Notes: generated by a model from the sequence alone, not told the origin. A stretch of DNA of 64,000 bases from JAVZLH01 sp038883475 (GCA_038883475.1 JAVZMA010000001.1:85201-149200); one strand, 5' to 3'; numbered from the stretch's first letter, positions 31,134-39,691 are shown. Made by a program: numbers and translations.

Positions 31134-32473
31134 CTGGTCTTCCCTCGCATTATTTTTCCGCTTCCAGCCTCAGCCACAACTTCATCTTCATCCACAACTA
31201 GCTTGCCATTAACAAAGGTTTTTACGGGTTTACCCTCAACGTTCCATCCGTCAAAGGGAGAATACTTCGCCTTTGAATGGAATTTTGAAGAGTCTATTTT
31301 AAAACTTCTCTTCAAATCCACAACCACAAGGTCAGCGTCATTCCCAATTTCAATGTAGCCCTTGCCTTTTAACTTGAAAATCTCGGCGGGTTTTTCCGCC
31401 AACAGACTGATCAAGTTAGCTATTGAAAGTTTTCTATTTTTAACCATCGTCAACATAAGGGGAAGCATTGTTTCCAGTCCTGGTATGCCAACTTTAACAT
31501 CCCAGACGTTTTTCGCCTTCTTCTCTTCTAATGTGTGGGGTGCGTGGTCTGAACCTAAAGTGTCAATACAACCGTTTAAGATGCCCTTCCAAAGCGCCTC
31601 AGAATGATGTTTCTCCCTAACAGGCGGTGTGGTCAGCGCCAAGGTTCCCAATTTTTTCAAGTCATAGGCTGTCAATAGGAGATGGTGGGGTGTCGCCTCA
31701 CAAGTTATTGGCATGTCAAAGTTTTTCTCTGCAACTATTGCATTCAAACCTTTATCGGTGCTTATATGGCAGAAATGTAGATGTGTGCCAGCGCGTTTAG
31801 CGATGGTTAATAGGTGTTCAACGGCTTTTACTTCAACCTCTTCAGAATGCGCTTTGAGAAAGGCTTCAATGTCGTTGCGGCGTGAACCTTCAAGTTCACT
31901 TCTTGCCTTTTCCAACAAAGCCTTGTCTTCAGCGTGAACAGCCACCGGCACCTTTAATTTGCTAACAATTTCGAATGCCCTTTGCAACGCGTCATCATCG
32001 TCAATGTTTAAGCCGCCGACCTGCTCTGCCATAAAAAGCTTAAACGCCACAGCCCCCTCAGTCACTATTTCCCTTATCTCCTTCATGTTTTTGGGAAATT
32101 CGGAGAAAAAGCCAACATTAACCAAAATTTTTCTTTCAGCAATTTTCATCCGATTCTTTAGGGTTTTAGCGCTCATCGTTACAGGGTTGTTGTTTGGCAT
32201 ATCTAAAACAGTTGTTACTCCGCCAGCTGCGGCTGCGGCGGTTCCAGTGTAAAAGTCTTCTTTGTAGGCTTTTCCCTCATCTCTAAGATGCACGTGAGCA
32301 TCTATTAAACCTGGTAAAACTAAAAGACCTTTCAAATCTACTTTTGACTCTGCTTTTGGCATATTCGCTTCTTTGCCTATCTTGAAAATTTTGCCTTTAT
32401 CGATTGCGATGCTGCACTCCACTATTTCCTTGTTCACGTAAACTTTCGCGTTGTTTAGGATTAAGTCAACCAA
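31130..32473 (-). CDS. pyrC: Dihydroorotase
   Basis: The enzyme closes carbamoyl-aspartate to dihydroorotate in pyrimidine synthesis. Metal ligands are in DAHVHLRDEGKAYKEDF, with further ones in VAVHAEDK and THLHFCHIST, and the catalytic aspartate in LGSDHAPHTLEEK. The 447-residue length fits the class I enzyme, and VDLILNNAKVYVNKEIVE is a typical start from the TTG at 32473. Allantoinase, a close relative, is less likely in this setting but not excluded. The Mut7-C gene follows with a four-base overlap. Confidence 0.87.
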   Translation of the reverse strand: MVDLILNNAKVYVNKEIVECSIAIDKGKIFKIGKEANMPKAESKVDLKGLLVLPGLIDAHVHLRDEGKAYKEDFYTGTAAAAAGGVTTVLDMPNNNPVTMSAKTLKNRMKIAERKILVNVGFFSEFPKNMKEIREIVTEGAVAFKLFMAEQVGGLNIDDDDALQRAFEIVSKLKVPVAVHAEDKALLEKARSELEGSRRNDIEAFLKAHSEEVEVKAVEHLLTIAKRAGTHLHFCHISTDKGLNAIVAEKNFDMPITCEATPHHLLLTAYDLKKLGTLALTTPPVREKHHSEALWKGILNGCIDTLGSDHAPHTLEEKKAKNVWDVKVGIPGLETMLPLMLTMVKNRKLSIANLISLLAEKPAEIFKLKGKGYIEIGNDADLVVVDLKRSFKIDSSKFHSKAKYSPFDGWNVEGKPVKTFVNGKLVVDEDEVVAEAGSGKIMRGKTS

Positions 32474-32527
32474 GTTTGCCGCGCTCTATCCGCCTAGATA
32501 ATTGTAAATAAGCGTTATGTTAAAAGC

Positions 32528-33436
32528 CTATTCTATTATTTTGAAGAAGTCCCTTTCTGTCAGTATGCCGACAAGTCTATCATTCTCCACAACAGGCAAT
32601 GCTCCAATGTTTTTGTCCCGCATAATTTTTGCTGCTTGACCAACATCCGCGTTTGGTTCAATTGTTGAAACTTCCTTTGTTGCTACTTCAACTGCTGGTG
32701 TGTTCAAAACTTGCGTTATGGTTCCAGATCTTAAATATTCAAAGACCTTGCCCGAACCGAAAAATCGTATGATGTCCATGGTTGTGATTATGCCTACGAG
32801 TTTGTCGTCTGAAATTATCGGTAATCTTCTAAATCCCTGCGTCACCATGGTTTTTTCAGCTTCAAAAATTGTTGTTTTGAATAGGGCTGTAACAACTTTT
32901 TTCGACATTACGTCAGCAACTTTTACTCCGCTTATTTTGTCGGCAAATAAACTTGCGATGTCCCTTTCCGTGATTATCGCTTTCACACGATTTTCTTCGT
33001 CAACTATTGGCAAGCCCCCGAGGTTTCTCTCCTTCATAAGCCCGATTGCATCGCCAATTTTTGCAGTTGCTTTCACAGCGAAAACATCTTTCGTCATTAT
33101 CAGTTTTATAGGCTCATTTATCGCTTTGAAAAAGTTTCCGCCAAACCTCTGTTGAACAAGTTCAAACCTTCTTCCACCGCCAAGATAATCCACAATATCA
33201 GTGGCTGTCACAATTCCCTCTAAGGCTTTTGTTCCGGGATTGGCTATTGGTATGCGGCGAAATCCTTCCCTAGCCATTATCTTAACCGAGTCATAAATTG
33301 GTGTCGTGGAAGCCATTGTGACAACAGGGCTTTTTGCAACTTGAAGGATTTCCCTTTCGCGTTTTCTTGGAGGCTGTGTTCTTAAATGCTGTGCTCCTTT
33401 ATCCTTCAAATACCTTCTGAAGGTTTCTTTGCTCAA
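32528..33436 (-). CDS. CBS-domain protein, four CBS motifs
   Basis: The 302-residue protein consists of an N-terminal basic segment and four CBS units, for example VTMASTTPIYDSVKIMAREG, RNLGGLPIVDEENRVKAIIT, QGFRRLPIISDDKLVGIITT and KNIGALPVVENDRLVGILTE. CBS pairs bind adenine nucleotides or SAM and gate partner proteins. No catalytic domain is fused. It is the third of three consecutive CBS genes on the minus strand. TTG start at 33436, after GGAGTGGAG. Confidence 0.88.
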   Translation of the reverse strand: MSKETFRRYLKDKGAQHLRTQPPRKREREILQVAKSPVVTMASTTPIYDSVKIMAREGFRRIPIANPGTKALEGIVTATDIVDYLGGGRRFELVQQRFGGNFFKAINEPIKLIMTKDVFAVKATAKIGDAIGLMKERNLGGLPIVDEENRVKAIITERDIASLFADKISGVKVADVMSKKVVTALFKTTIFEAEKTMVTQGFRRLPIISDDKLVGIITTMDIIRFFGSGKVFEYLRSGTITQVLNTPAVEVATKEVSTIEPNADVGQAAKIMRDKNIGALPVVENDRLVGILTERDFFKIIE

Positions 33437-33448
33437 CTGGCTCCACTC

Positions 33449-34234
33449 CTATTTTACAACAAGCCTTACAACATCTTCACGGTCAACTATGCCGATTAAA
33501 TTGCCATCTTCATCCACCACTGGAACTCTTCCAATGTTTTTTGAAACCATGATTTTAGCGACTCTAATAGCCTTTATTTGGGGTTTGACTGCTATAACTT
33601 GGGTTTTCATCACCGAAGAAATTTTTGAAGCTGCCCTAAAACGTCCCTTCGCCGACTCAAATGTTGGCAATAGGGCTCCCTTGTCAAGGAGGTCTTTCTG
33701 CGTGACTATGCCCACCAGCTTATCTCTTTTTACCACGGGCAGTCCAGCCAAGGATTTGTCTTGCATTAAGCGCCAAACGTTGTCGATTTCGTCTTCCGGA
33801 GAGCACACTAAAACATTTCCAGACATTATGTGCGAAACTTCCTTGGCAAGCTTTTCAGGGCTTGCCCTAATTATGGCATCAATGAAGTTTTCCAGCCCAA
33901 AAACTCCAGTGTAAACCTTTGCTTGAGCCGAGTTTACAACTGGAACCTGCCATTCATCCAAGCTTATCATTGTTTTAACAGCCGAAGTTGCATCATCATC
34001 GATTGAGGCGACAAATTTCGGGTTCACCATTATGCCCTTAACTTTTATTGGTGAGACAGAGGACGAAATAATCATAACAGTTCCACGGGAAACCACGCCC
34101 AACAACTTTTTATCTTCATCAACAACTGGAAGGATTCTTAAAGAAAAATCTCGTATGACCGCGCGGGCTTTGGTTGCAAGCTCATCCCCATAAATAAATG
34201 GGTGTTTTTCATCCATAATTTCTTTAACACGCAA
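33449..34234 (-). CDS. CBS-domain protein, four CBS motifs
   Basis: The 261-residue protein is made of CBS units only. Recognisable parts are DFSLRILPVVDEDKKLLGVV, SLAGLPVVKRDKLVGIVTQ and KNIGRVPVVDEDGNLIGIVD. Start is the TTG at 34234, just after an AGAGGCGA sequence that lies in the end of the upstream CBS gene. It is the middle member of the trio, 12 bases from the next gene, so all three are likely made together. Confidence 0.87.
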   Translation of the reverse strand: MRVKEIMDEKHPFIYGDELATKARAVIRDFSLRILPVVDEDKKLLGVVSRGTVMIISSSVSPIKVKGIMVNPKFVASIDDDATSAVKTMISLDEWQVPVVNSAQAKVYTGVFGLENFIDAIIRASPEKLAKEVSHIMSGNVLVCSPEDEIDNVWRLMQDKSLAGLPVVKRDKLVGIVTQKDLLDKGALLPTFESAKGRFRAASKISSVMKTQVIAVKPQIKAIRVAKIMVSKNIGRVPVVDEDGNLIGIVDREDVVRLVVK

Positions 34235-34244
34235 AAAATCGCCT

Positions 34245-34829
34245 CTACTCTTCTTCCTCTAACTCAGCCTTGCAGTCTTCACAGAGGAATTCTCCATCAA
34301 CTTCGCTAAGGTTGTCAGACCATCCTCCACATCGATCACAATACCCTGCGAGAGGCGATGATTCTTCTGACGCTTCTTGCGCTCTGTTTTCTCCCTCTAT
34401 AAGCGCGCGTTCTTGAATGGTTTCGATGAGTTCTGGAACGACGGCTAAAATGTCCTTGCTTGAGAGCAACCCAACAAGTTGCCCCTTGTAAACAACGCCT
34501 AACCTTCTAATGTTTAATCTGCTCATTCTCCTCGCTGCTTCATGTATTGTTGCGTCTGGTTCAATCGTGATTAGGGGAGAAGTCATGACTTCGCCCGCTT
34601 TGATGGAGCTTGGCGTTGCGTTCTTCGCTAAAACTCTTACAACGAGGTCTCTTTCTGTGATTATTCCAATGGGCTTTCCCTCCTTGCTTGTAACTATTAT
34701 GCATCCTAAGCCTTGTTTATCCATGAGCTCCGCCACCTCGTTTACTGGCGCATCTTCCTCTATAGTTACAACTGGGCTGCTCATCACGTCCTTAACCAGC
34801 ATCCTCGCTCTTAACCCGATCTCTGACAT
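34245..34829 (-). CDS. CBS-domain protein with C-terminal zinc ribbon
   Basis: The 194-residue protein has two CBS units (MDKQGLGCIIVTSKEGKPIG and LNIRRLGVVYKGQLVGLLSS) followed by a zinc-ribbon-like tail, YCDRCGGWSDNL and FLCEDCKAELEEEE. The four cysteines in two CxxC pairs suggest metal binding and contact with nucleic acid or protein. It is the first gene of the CBS trio and sets the probable transcript start. Confidence 0.87.
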   Translation of the reverse strand: MSEIGLRARMLVKDVMSSPVVTIEEDAPVNEVAELMDKQGLGCIIVTSKEGKPIGIITERDLVVRVLAKNATPSSIKAGEVMTSPLITIEPDATIHEAARRMSRLNIRRLGVVYKGQLVGLLSSKDILAVVPELIETIQERALIEGENRAQEASEESSPLAGYCDRCGGWSDNLSEVDGEFLCEDCKAELEEEE

Positions 34830-34999
34830 TTTTCCGCCCTTAAACCGCGTTTTTCATTGAAACAGTGCTCATTCAACTCAAAATAAAAAGCTCACATTTA
34901 AAACTTGTTATGTTTCGTGGAACTACAATAACTTCTTCTGGTAGAGTTTATTAGCATGTAATGGCTAATGCATGTAGTTTTAATGTGGAGGAAACCTAA

Positions 35000-35890
35000 A
35001 TGTTAAAGGCAAATGTTGACAAATTAGTGAAGCTTTCGGTGGTCGGTGAGGTGGCTAGCCCCATTTTCGGACGGGGAGTATACAACATTTCAGCAGAAGG
35101 TGTTCCAATGGTTTTGCCGGGAGTTGGAGGAATAACCTACAATGTTAGGGTTGGCGACCCCGCATGCGGATGGGAAGCAGACCATGTTGAGCCTGGCGTA
35201 AGCATTGAAAACAAGGAGAACGACCCGCGTTTTGGACAGAGTGCAAACACGGCGTTAAATGTGCTTTCATGTGTTGGAAACGAGGCTGTTGTGGTTTCCG
35301 GAGACGCCAAAGGGGCAAAAGGGGTTGTAACTGGAAAGCATGGTGGAATAGAACATGTTCTTGTGGATTTTCAGCCAGAGGTTTTGGACAAGCTTATGCT
35401 TGGCGACAAAATTCTTGTCAAAGCGTTTGGAGTCGGTTTGAAACTTTTAGATTTCCCAGAAATAAAAGTCATGAACATTGACCCGTGTTTTCTCGAAGCC
35501 CTGAACCCGAAACCCAAAAAAGACAAACTTGAAATTCCAGTCACTCATGTTGTTCCCGCCTCCATCATGGGTTCTGGACTGGGCTCAAACACTTCCCATT
35601 CGGGCGACTACGACATCCAACTTTTTGATGAAAACACAAGAAGACAGTACGGGCTTGACGATTTAAGGCTCGGCGATTTAGTGGCAATTTTGGACGCCGA
35701 CAACTCTTACGGAAGAATTTATAGGCAAGGCGCGGTGTCCATTGGCATAGTTGTGCATACAAACTGCGTAACGTCAGGCCATGGACCAGGCGTCACAACC
35801 CTTTTCACATCTCCCACGGGAAAAATCATTCCAAGAATCGACGAGAAAGCCAACATCGCTTCGCTTCTAAAATTAAGGACAGATATATAA
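35000..35890 (+). CDS. DUF4438 family protein
   Basis: The 296-residue protein matches the DUF4438 pattern: GVPMVLPGVGGITYNVRVGD, HVEPGVSIENKEND and NCVTSGHGPGVTTLFTSPTG. The function is unknown. The sequence is glycine-rich with His and Asp residues that could bind a metal or nucleotide. A GTGGAGG Shine-Dalgarno sequence precedes the ATG. It is followed about 40 bases later by the S26e gene on the same strand. Confidence 0.82.
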   Translation: MLKANVDKLVKLSVVGEVASPIFGRGVYNISAEGVPMVLPGVGGITYNVRVGDPACGWEADHVEPGVSIENKENDPRFGQSANTALNVLSCVGNEAVVVSGDAKGAKGVVTGKHGGIEHVLVDFQPEVLDKLMLGDKILVKAFGVGLKLLDFPEIKVMNIDPCFLEALNPKPKKDKLEIPVTHVVPASIMGSGLGSNTSHSGDYDIQLFDENTRRQYGLDDLRLGDLVAILDADNSYGRIYRQGAVSIGIVVHTNCVTSGHGPGVTTLFTSPTGKIIPRIDEKANIASLLKLRTDI

Positions 35891-35932
35891 GGTGGATAGT
35901 GCGCAATATCTGTGACAGAAAGGTGCATATTT

Positions 35933-36223
35933 ATGCCATATAAAAGGAAAAGCCGCGGAAGGTCAAAGGGCGGTAAAGGAAAAAGCGGATTCGTTCAGTG
36001 CGCAAACTGCGGGGAACTGGTGCCGCGGGACAAAGCCAAAAAGGTTACTAGAAGATTTTCTCTGGTTGACCCAGCATTGGCTAAGGAACTTCGCCAAAAG
36101 GGCACGTTTATCTCTGCTCCAGTGGACACGAAGTATTACTGTGTTTCGTGCGCTGTGCATTACGGCATCGTAAAAGTTAGGGCTAAGGATGAGCGTCGCC
36201 TACGCATCAGAAGAAGGTTCTAG
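35933..36223 (+). CDS. rps26e: Small-subunit ribosomal protein S26e
   Basis: S26e is an eukaryote- and TACK/Asgard-type protein near the mRNA exit. The start MPYKRKSRGRSKGGKG is very basic. The zinc site is CANCGELVPRDKAKK with CVSCAVHYGIVKVR. The ATG at 35933 follows AAGGTG; a longer frame from 35912 would add seven residues unlike the family. The last 24 bases overlap the convergent lipid synthase gene. Confidence 0.94.
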   Translation: MPYKRKSRGRSKGGKGKSGFVQCANCGELVPRDKAKKVTRRFSLVDPALAKELRQKGTFISAPVDTKYYCVSCAVHYGIVKVRAKDERRLRIRRRF

Positions 36224-36814
36224 GTTAGGGTTAGGTTCTCTTTTTAGTTTGTTATAAACGTGCAGTGCTCTCTGCAAAACTGTTAGGTTTGTAAGAACCG
36301 CAAGCACAATTACGCCTATTTCCATGGCTGGTTGCCACAAAATCGCCGTTAAGCTTGCAATAGCTAAAATAATTATTCGCTCCGCCCTCTCAGCAAACCC
36401 AACAGACTCCATTTTAACGTTAGCTGCTTCGGCTCTTGCGCGACTGTAACTTACAAGTAAAGAGCCTACTAGGGCTGTTAAACCCGATGGGACGCTGCAT
36501 AACCCGCTTAAGATTACGCCCACGTATACGGCGGCATCTGCATACCTGTCCAGTAACGAATCTAGAAAGCCGCCAAACGGTGTTGCTTGTTTATAAAGTC
36601 TGGCTAAGGCCCCATCCAGTATGTCGCAGTACCCAGAAAAAAGAAGCAGTAAAATTGCTGGCAAAAGAAGCACATATCCATATAGCACCGCTGACAGAAA
36701 AGCCAAGATGATGCCGCAGATGCTTACCTCGTTCGGTGTCAACCCCATGTTGTGGGCTCCCCTTGCTTGTGATGCCACCGTCGACTGGACTCTCTGCTTC
36801 AGCTTCGTTAACAT
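36200..36814 (-). CDS. CDP-alcohol phosphatidyltransferase, probable archaetidylinositol phosphate synthase
   Basis: This membrane enzyme transfers a phosphoalcohol head group onto CDP-archaeol. The CDP-alcohol motif is intact: DILDGALAR, then GGFLDSLLDRYAD, with the catalytic aspartates spaced as required. Five to six hydrophobic segments surround it. The ATG at 36814 (MLTKLKQRV) is favoured by an AGGAG upstream; a start at 36838 would add eight residues. Archaetidylinositol phosphate synthase is the usual annotation for this archaeal group, but the alcohol is inferred. Confidence 0.85.
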   Translation of the reverse strand: MLTKLKQRVQSTVASQARGAHNMGLTPNEVSICGIILAFLSAVLYGYVLLLPAILLLLFSGYCDILDGALARLYKQATPFGGFLDSLLDRYADAAVYVGVILSGLCSVPSGLTALVGSLLVSYSRARAEAANVKMESVGFAERAERIIILAIASLTAILWQPAMEIGVIVLAVLTNLTVLQRALHVYNKLKREPNPNLEPSSDA

Positions 36815-36891
36815 GAACTCTTCCGCTCCTTGCATCAATAATCCTTATTTGGTTTTGATGGATAAAATAGTTGCCACAAGGGGTGTTTAAC

Positions 36892-37185
36892 TTGATTAGC
36901 ATATCATCAATAAAAGTTGATGATAAGCTGTGCTTAGGGGTGAAAATTGAACTTCCAAGCTCGCCTCAGCTGCTTCTGATAATCGCCAACAAAGGTTTTG
37001 TCATGTGTGGTTTTCTGAACATGGATGTTGCCGAAAAACTTGGTGCACCAGCGGCCATGGTTAGCGGAGTGAAAACATTTGAAGATGTTCTCGGCGCAGA
37101 GGTTAAAGCTGTCACTTCGAAAGCAAAAACTCTCGGGGTTAAGGCGGGAATGAAAGGCGCTGAGGCGTTGAAACTTATGCTTTAA
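36892..37185 (+). CDS. DUF1805 family protein (YunC-like)
   Basis: The roughly 97-residue protein has the DUF1805 signature, LLLIIANKGFVMCGFLNMDV and KLGAPAAMVSGVKTFEDVL. The function of the family is unknown. It starts at TTG 36892, after AAGGGGTG, with a shared head-to-head upstream region with the lipid synthase gene. A perfect inverted repeat lies within codons 4-12 of this gene (36902-36925) and could hinder or regulate translation. Confidence 0.82.
   Translation: MISISSIKVDDKLCLGVKIELPSSPQLLLIIANKGFVMCGFLNMDVAEKLGAPAAMVSGVKTFEDVLGAEVKAVTSKAKTLGVKAGMKGAEALKLML
36902..36925 (+). repeat. Nine-base perfect inverted repeat in the DUF1805 start region
   Basis: TATCATCAA at 36902-36910 and TTGATGATA at 36917-36925 are exact reverse complements around a six-base loop. 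In RNA this would form a hairpin ten bases after the TTG start. It could equally be a palindromic protein site. It is coding sequence (ISSIKVDD), so chance is possible. Confidence 0.4.
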
Positions 37186-37313
37186 TGTTCTCTGTAGCTA
37201 TAAGACTCTTTTTAGCAATCAAAAAGTTTATTGAGGAGCGCATAAACTAAAGTTATGCTCTTTCATAAATAACACATGCTAAAAACGCGGTTTGCGGGTA
37301 AAACGGGATTAAC

Positions 37314-37895
37314 ATGAGCACGAGGTCCGTTGAACATAGAAGTGGTCACCTAGTTTTTCCAGGTGAACGTCTAGGCGTAATTGAAGAGTTCACTCCAAAC
37401 TCTGGAACTTACGTAAAAGATGGAATAATTTATTCTAGGTTTATCGGTCGCGCCCTAGTAGATTTACTTAACAAGCGTGTTTCGGTTTATCCGCTGGTTT
37501 ATGGAGCAAAAGTTCCAAAGGTTGGAAGCATAGTCATCGGGCAAGTTTCAAATGTGCAATCTGAAAGTGCTAGTTTACGGATATTCCAAATAGGGAAAAA
37601 GCAGCTTTCCGGCTTTTTCTCCGGCGTCCTTCACATATCTGATGTGCAGTTGAGGTATATAGAGTCCATGTTCAATGTTTGCAAGCCGGGCGACATAATG
37701 AGGGCGAAGGTCATCAGCGAAAAAAATAGGATTTACCACTTATCCACTAAAGATAAGAATTTGGGAGTGCTTTTCGCCTTCTGTTCGCAGTGTGGTTATC
37801 TGCTTCAGCCGAGAAGACAGGGTATGGCGTGTGCTAGATGTGGAAAAATTGAAAAACGCAAAACGGCATCAGATTATGGAATGGGAGTGATATAG
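37314..37895 (+). CDS. csl4: Exosome RNA-binding subunit Csl4
   Basis: Csl4 caps the archaeal exosome and links it to RNA and to DnaG. The N-terminal domain (HLVFPGERLGVIEEFTPNSG) is typical, an S1 domain follows (PKVGSIVIGQVSNVQSESAS), and the C-terminal zinc ribbon has FCSQCGYLLQ and CARCGKIEKR. The 193 residues are normal. The rpoL gene begins 23 bases downstream. Confidence 0.94.
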   Translation: MSTRSVEHRSGHLVFPGERLGVIEEFTPNSGTYVKDGIIYSRFIGRALVDLLNKRVSVYPLVYGAKVPKVGSIVIGQVSNVQSESASLRIFQIGKKQLSGFFSGVLHISDVQLRYIESMFNVCKPGDIMRAKVISEKNRIYHLSTKDKNLGVLFAFCSQCGYLLQPRRQGMACARCGKIEKRKTASDYGMGVI

Positions 37896-37918
37896 TTTAG
37901 GGTTAAGGAGATTTGTAA

Positions 37919-38203
37919 ATGAAGGTTAAGGTGTTAAAAGAAACTTCAAACGAGCTTAAAATAGAAGTTGAAGGAATTGGACATGGCTTATGTAATCTGA
38001 TACAAAAGAGGCTGTTGGAAGAAGAGAATGTAGATTTAGCTGGATACGACATACCGCATCCCCTAGCATCAAACCCGATAATCTACATCCGCACAAAGGG
38101 CCATACAAAACCCAAGGAAGTCCTGTTTAGAGCCTTAAAAAACGCACGCAAAACAAACGATAATTTCAGAAAGGAACTTGAAAAAGCCCTCAAAAAAACC
38201 TAA
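37919..38203 (+). CDS. rpoL: DNA-directed RNA polymerase subunit L (Rpo11)
   Basis: Rpo11 pairs with Rpo3 to nucleate polymerase assembly. The sequence has ELKIEVEGIGHGLCNLIQKR and DLAGYDIPHPLASNPIIYI, with the C-terminal dimerisation helix KNARKTNDNFRKEL. At 94 residues it is complete. It forms an operon with csl4. The final 14 bases overlap the convergent RNase III-like gene. Confidence 0.95.
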   Translation: MKVKVLKETSNELKIEVEGIGHGLCNLIQKRLLEEENVDLAGYDIPHPLASNPIIYIRTKGHTKPKEVLFRALKNARKTNDNFRKELEKALKKT

Positions 38204-38582
38204 CTCTATTTTTTGCAGTTTTGAGCAGTTGGGTAAAGCCTTCAAGCGGCTCATCAGCTTCTTCGAGAATGGAAACTGTTTCGTCTAAAGTTATGAAGCT
38301 GCAGAGCCAAGTGTAAACTATTAATGCCTCAGCCGCGTCGGCTAACGCGTGGCTATCAATTCTAGCTCCTAAGTTTTCTCTTAGTCCAGCCTTTCTAAAT
38401 GCTTGTGCAAGTACGCTTCCCTTAACCTTTACTCCGCGTGGCTTCCCCCTCTTTTTCGACAGCGCTAAGGAGTAAACAAAATTTGTGTATGCATCCCCAA
38501 AGGATGCTAGTTCATGATCTGTCAAAACTTCTGCCAAGCTTTTGTATGTTTTCAAGAAAGGAAACTGGTTGCAGCCTTTCAA
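38190..38582 (-). CDS. RNase III-like protein, catalytic domain only
   Basis: The 130-residue protein has the two RNase III signature regions: DHELASFGDAYTNFVYSLAL, corresponding to the ExLGDA box, and ARIDSHALADAAEALIVYTW, corresponding to the second acidic box (ADxxEA). The catalytic acids are therefore present. There is no double-stranded-RNA-binding domain, as in the bacterial mini-III enzymes. RNase III is uncommon in archaea, and the substrate is unknown. Start is the TTG at 38582, with a GTGGAG upstream. It lies between rpoL and a DUF99 gene. Confidence 0.65.
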   Translation of the reverse strand: MKGCNQFPFLKTYKSLAEVLTDHELASFGDAYTNFVYSLALSKKRGKPRGVKVKGSVLAQAFRKAGLRENLGARIDSHALADAAEALIVYTWLCSFITLDETVSILEEADEPLEGFTQLLKTAKNRVRFF

Positions 38583-38669
38583 TTTTACATCTCCACGGGG
38601 AAACCATTTTTCACTAAACTTATAACGCTTCCCTACGATATCTTTAACAAGTGTTGTTGAGGGACAATT

Positions 38670-39257
38670 TTGGGTGGTCGAAAATTTCGGGTGATTAAGC
38701 CTGAAATTCGTGTTTTAGGAGTTGACGATGGGATATTTACTCCTCGCGTGAAAGAACTTGTGCCCGTTGTCGGAGTTGTCTTTCGAGGAGGATACTGGCT
38801 TGATGGCGTGATGCATACAAAAATTGAAGTAGACGGTTTTGATGCGACGGATAAAATAACTTCCATGATAAAAAACTCACCCCACTACAAGCAGTTGAGA
38901 GTAATAATGCTTGACGGCGTAACTTTTGCAGGCTTTAACGTTGTTGACATCAGCAGGCTAAACGCAGAAACAAAACTTCCAGTTATGGCAGTCACACGTG
39001 AAAAGCCAAACTTCGAAGAAATCCACAAGGCTTTGAAGAATCTGCCGAGAGGCGAGGAACGCTGGAAAGCGATATTAAATGCTGGAGAAATATTTGAAGT
39101 GCAATGCAAAAACAAAAACGAGAAAGTTTTCATGCAAATTTCAGGAATACTCAAAGAAGATGCGGAAAAAATTTTAAAACTAACCTCCACACGAAGCAAC
39201 ATCCCCGAAGCCTTGCGCGTAGCCCACCTGATAGCATCTGGAATTAGCATAGTTTAG
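38670..39257 (+). CDS. DUF99 family protein (endonuclease V-related fold)
   Basis: The 195-residue protein matches DUF99: IRVLGVDDGIFTPRVK, VVFRGGYWLDGV and VIMLDGVTFAGFNVVDI. The family resembles endonuclease V in fold and is sometimes annotated as a dU-directed endonuclease. Acidic residues of the VDDG and LDG motifs may be metal ligands. It begins at TTG 38670, after GAGGGA, and ends 80 bases before the TFS gene. Confidence 0.87.
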   Translation: MGGRKFRVIKPEIRVLGVDDGIFTPRVKELVPVVGVVFRGGYWLDGVMHTKIEVDGFDATDKITSMIKNSPHYKQLRVIMLDGVTFAGFNVVDISRLNAETKLPVMAVTREKPNFEEIHKALKNLPRGEERWKAILNAGEIFEVQCKNKNEKVFMQISGILKEDAEKILKLTSTRSNIPEALRVAHLIASGISIV

Positions 39258-39284
39258 CCCTAATAAATATTGAAATAAGAAAAG

Positions 39285-39293
39285 GTTTAAAAG
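39285..39293 (+). promoter_or_regulatory. Candidate TATA box of the TFS gene
   Basis: GTTTAAAAG about 50 bases before the ATG at 39338 is a plausible TATA element. It leaves a leader of about 25 bases with GGAG close to the start. Position and composition are the only evidence. Confidence 0.35.
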
Positions 39294-39337
39294 GGACAAT
39301 GATAAGGGAAAACATTCGAGCAGCGGAGTACAAAGCC

Positions 39338-39691
39338 ATGGAATTTTGTCCAAAATGCGGTTCTCGCCTTGAACCGAAGAAAGGAAAAACCCAGAAAGGA
39401 GCAGCGTTGATGCTTGTATGTCCAAAATGCGGCTATAGAAAACAGGAAAAAGGTGGAAAAGTTGAGCCAAAGGTTGCAAAGGTAATACAGCATAACCCTC
39501 AAAAACTGGTTGCGGTCATCGGTAAAGAAGAACAAAAACTGCGTACACTGCCAACTGTTAGAGTTGAATGTCCCAAATGCGGAAACAACCTAGCCTATGT
39601 TTGGCAGGTGCAGACAAGAGGTGCAGACGAATCGTCAACACAATTTTTACGATGCACAAAATGCGGCTACACGTTTAGAGAATACAGCTGA
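39338..39691 (+). CDS. tfs: Transcription factor S (TFIIS-like cleavage factor)
   Basis: TFS rescues backtracked RNA polymerase by stimulating RNA cleavage. The N-terminal ribbon is FCPKCGSRLEP with CPKCGYRKQ, and the C-terminal ribbon has VECPKCGNNLAYVWQVQTRG, the catalytic Asp-Glu pair in GADESS, and RCTKCGYTFREY. The ATG at 39338 gives the family start MEFCPKCG; a longer frame from 39299 is less likely. About 117 residues. Confidence 0.94.
   Translation: MEFCPKCGSRLEPKKGKTQKGAALMLVCPKCGYRKQEKGGKVEPKVAKVIQHNPQKLVAVIGKEEQKLRTLPTVRVECPKCGNNLAYVWQVQTRGADESSTQFLRCTKCGYTFREYS

Noticed and set aside
33429..33914. A plus-strand open frame of 161 residues
   Set aside because: It is antisense to the CBS genes and rich in Ser/Thr, a shadow of the opposite strand.
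37236..37260. A stem-loop between the DUF1805 and csl4 genes
   Set aside because: Arms GAGC and ATAA pair with TTAT and GCTC around a two-base bulge, but they are short and not followed by a clean T-run, so a terminator is not supported.
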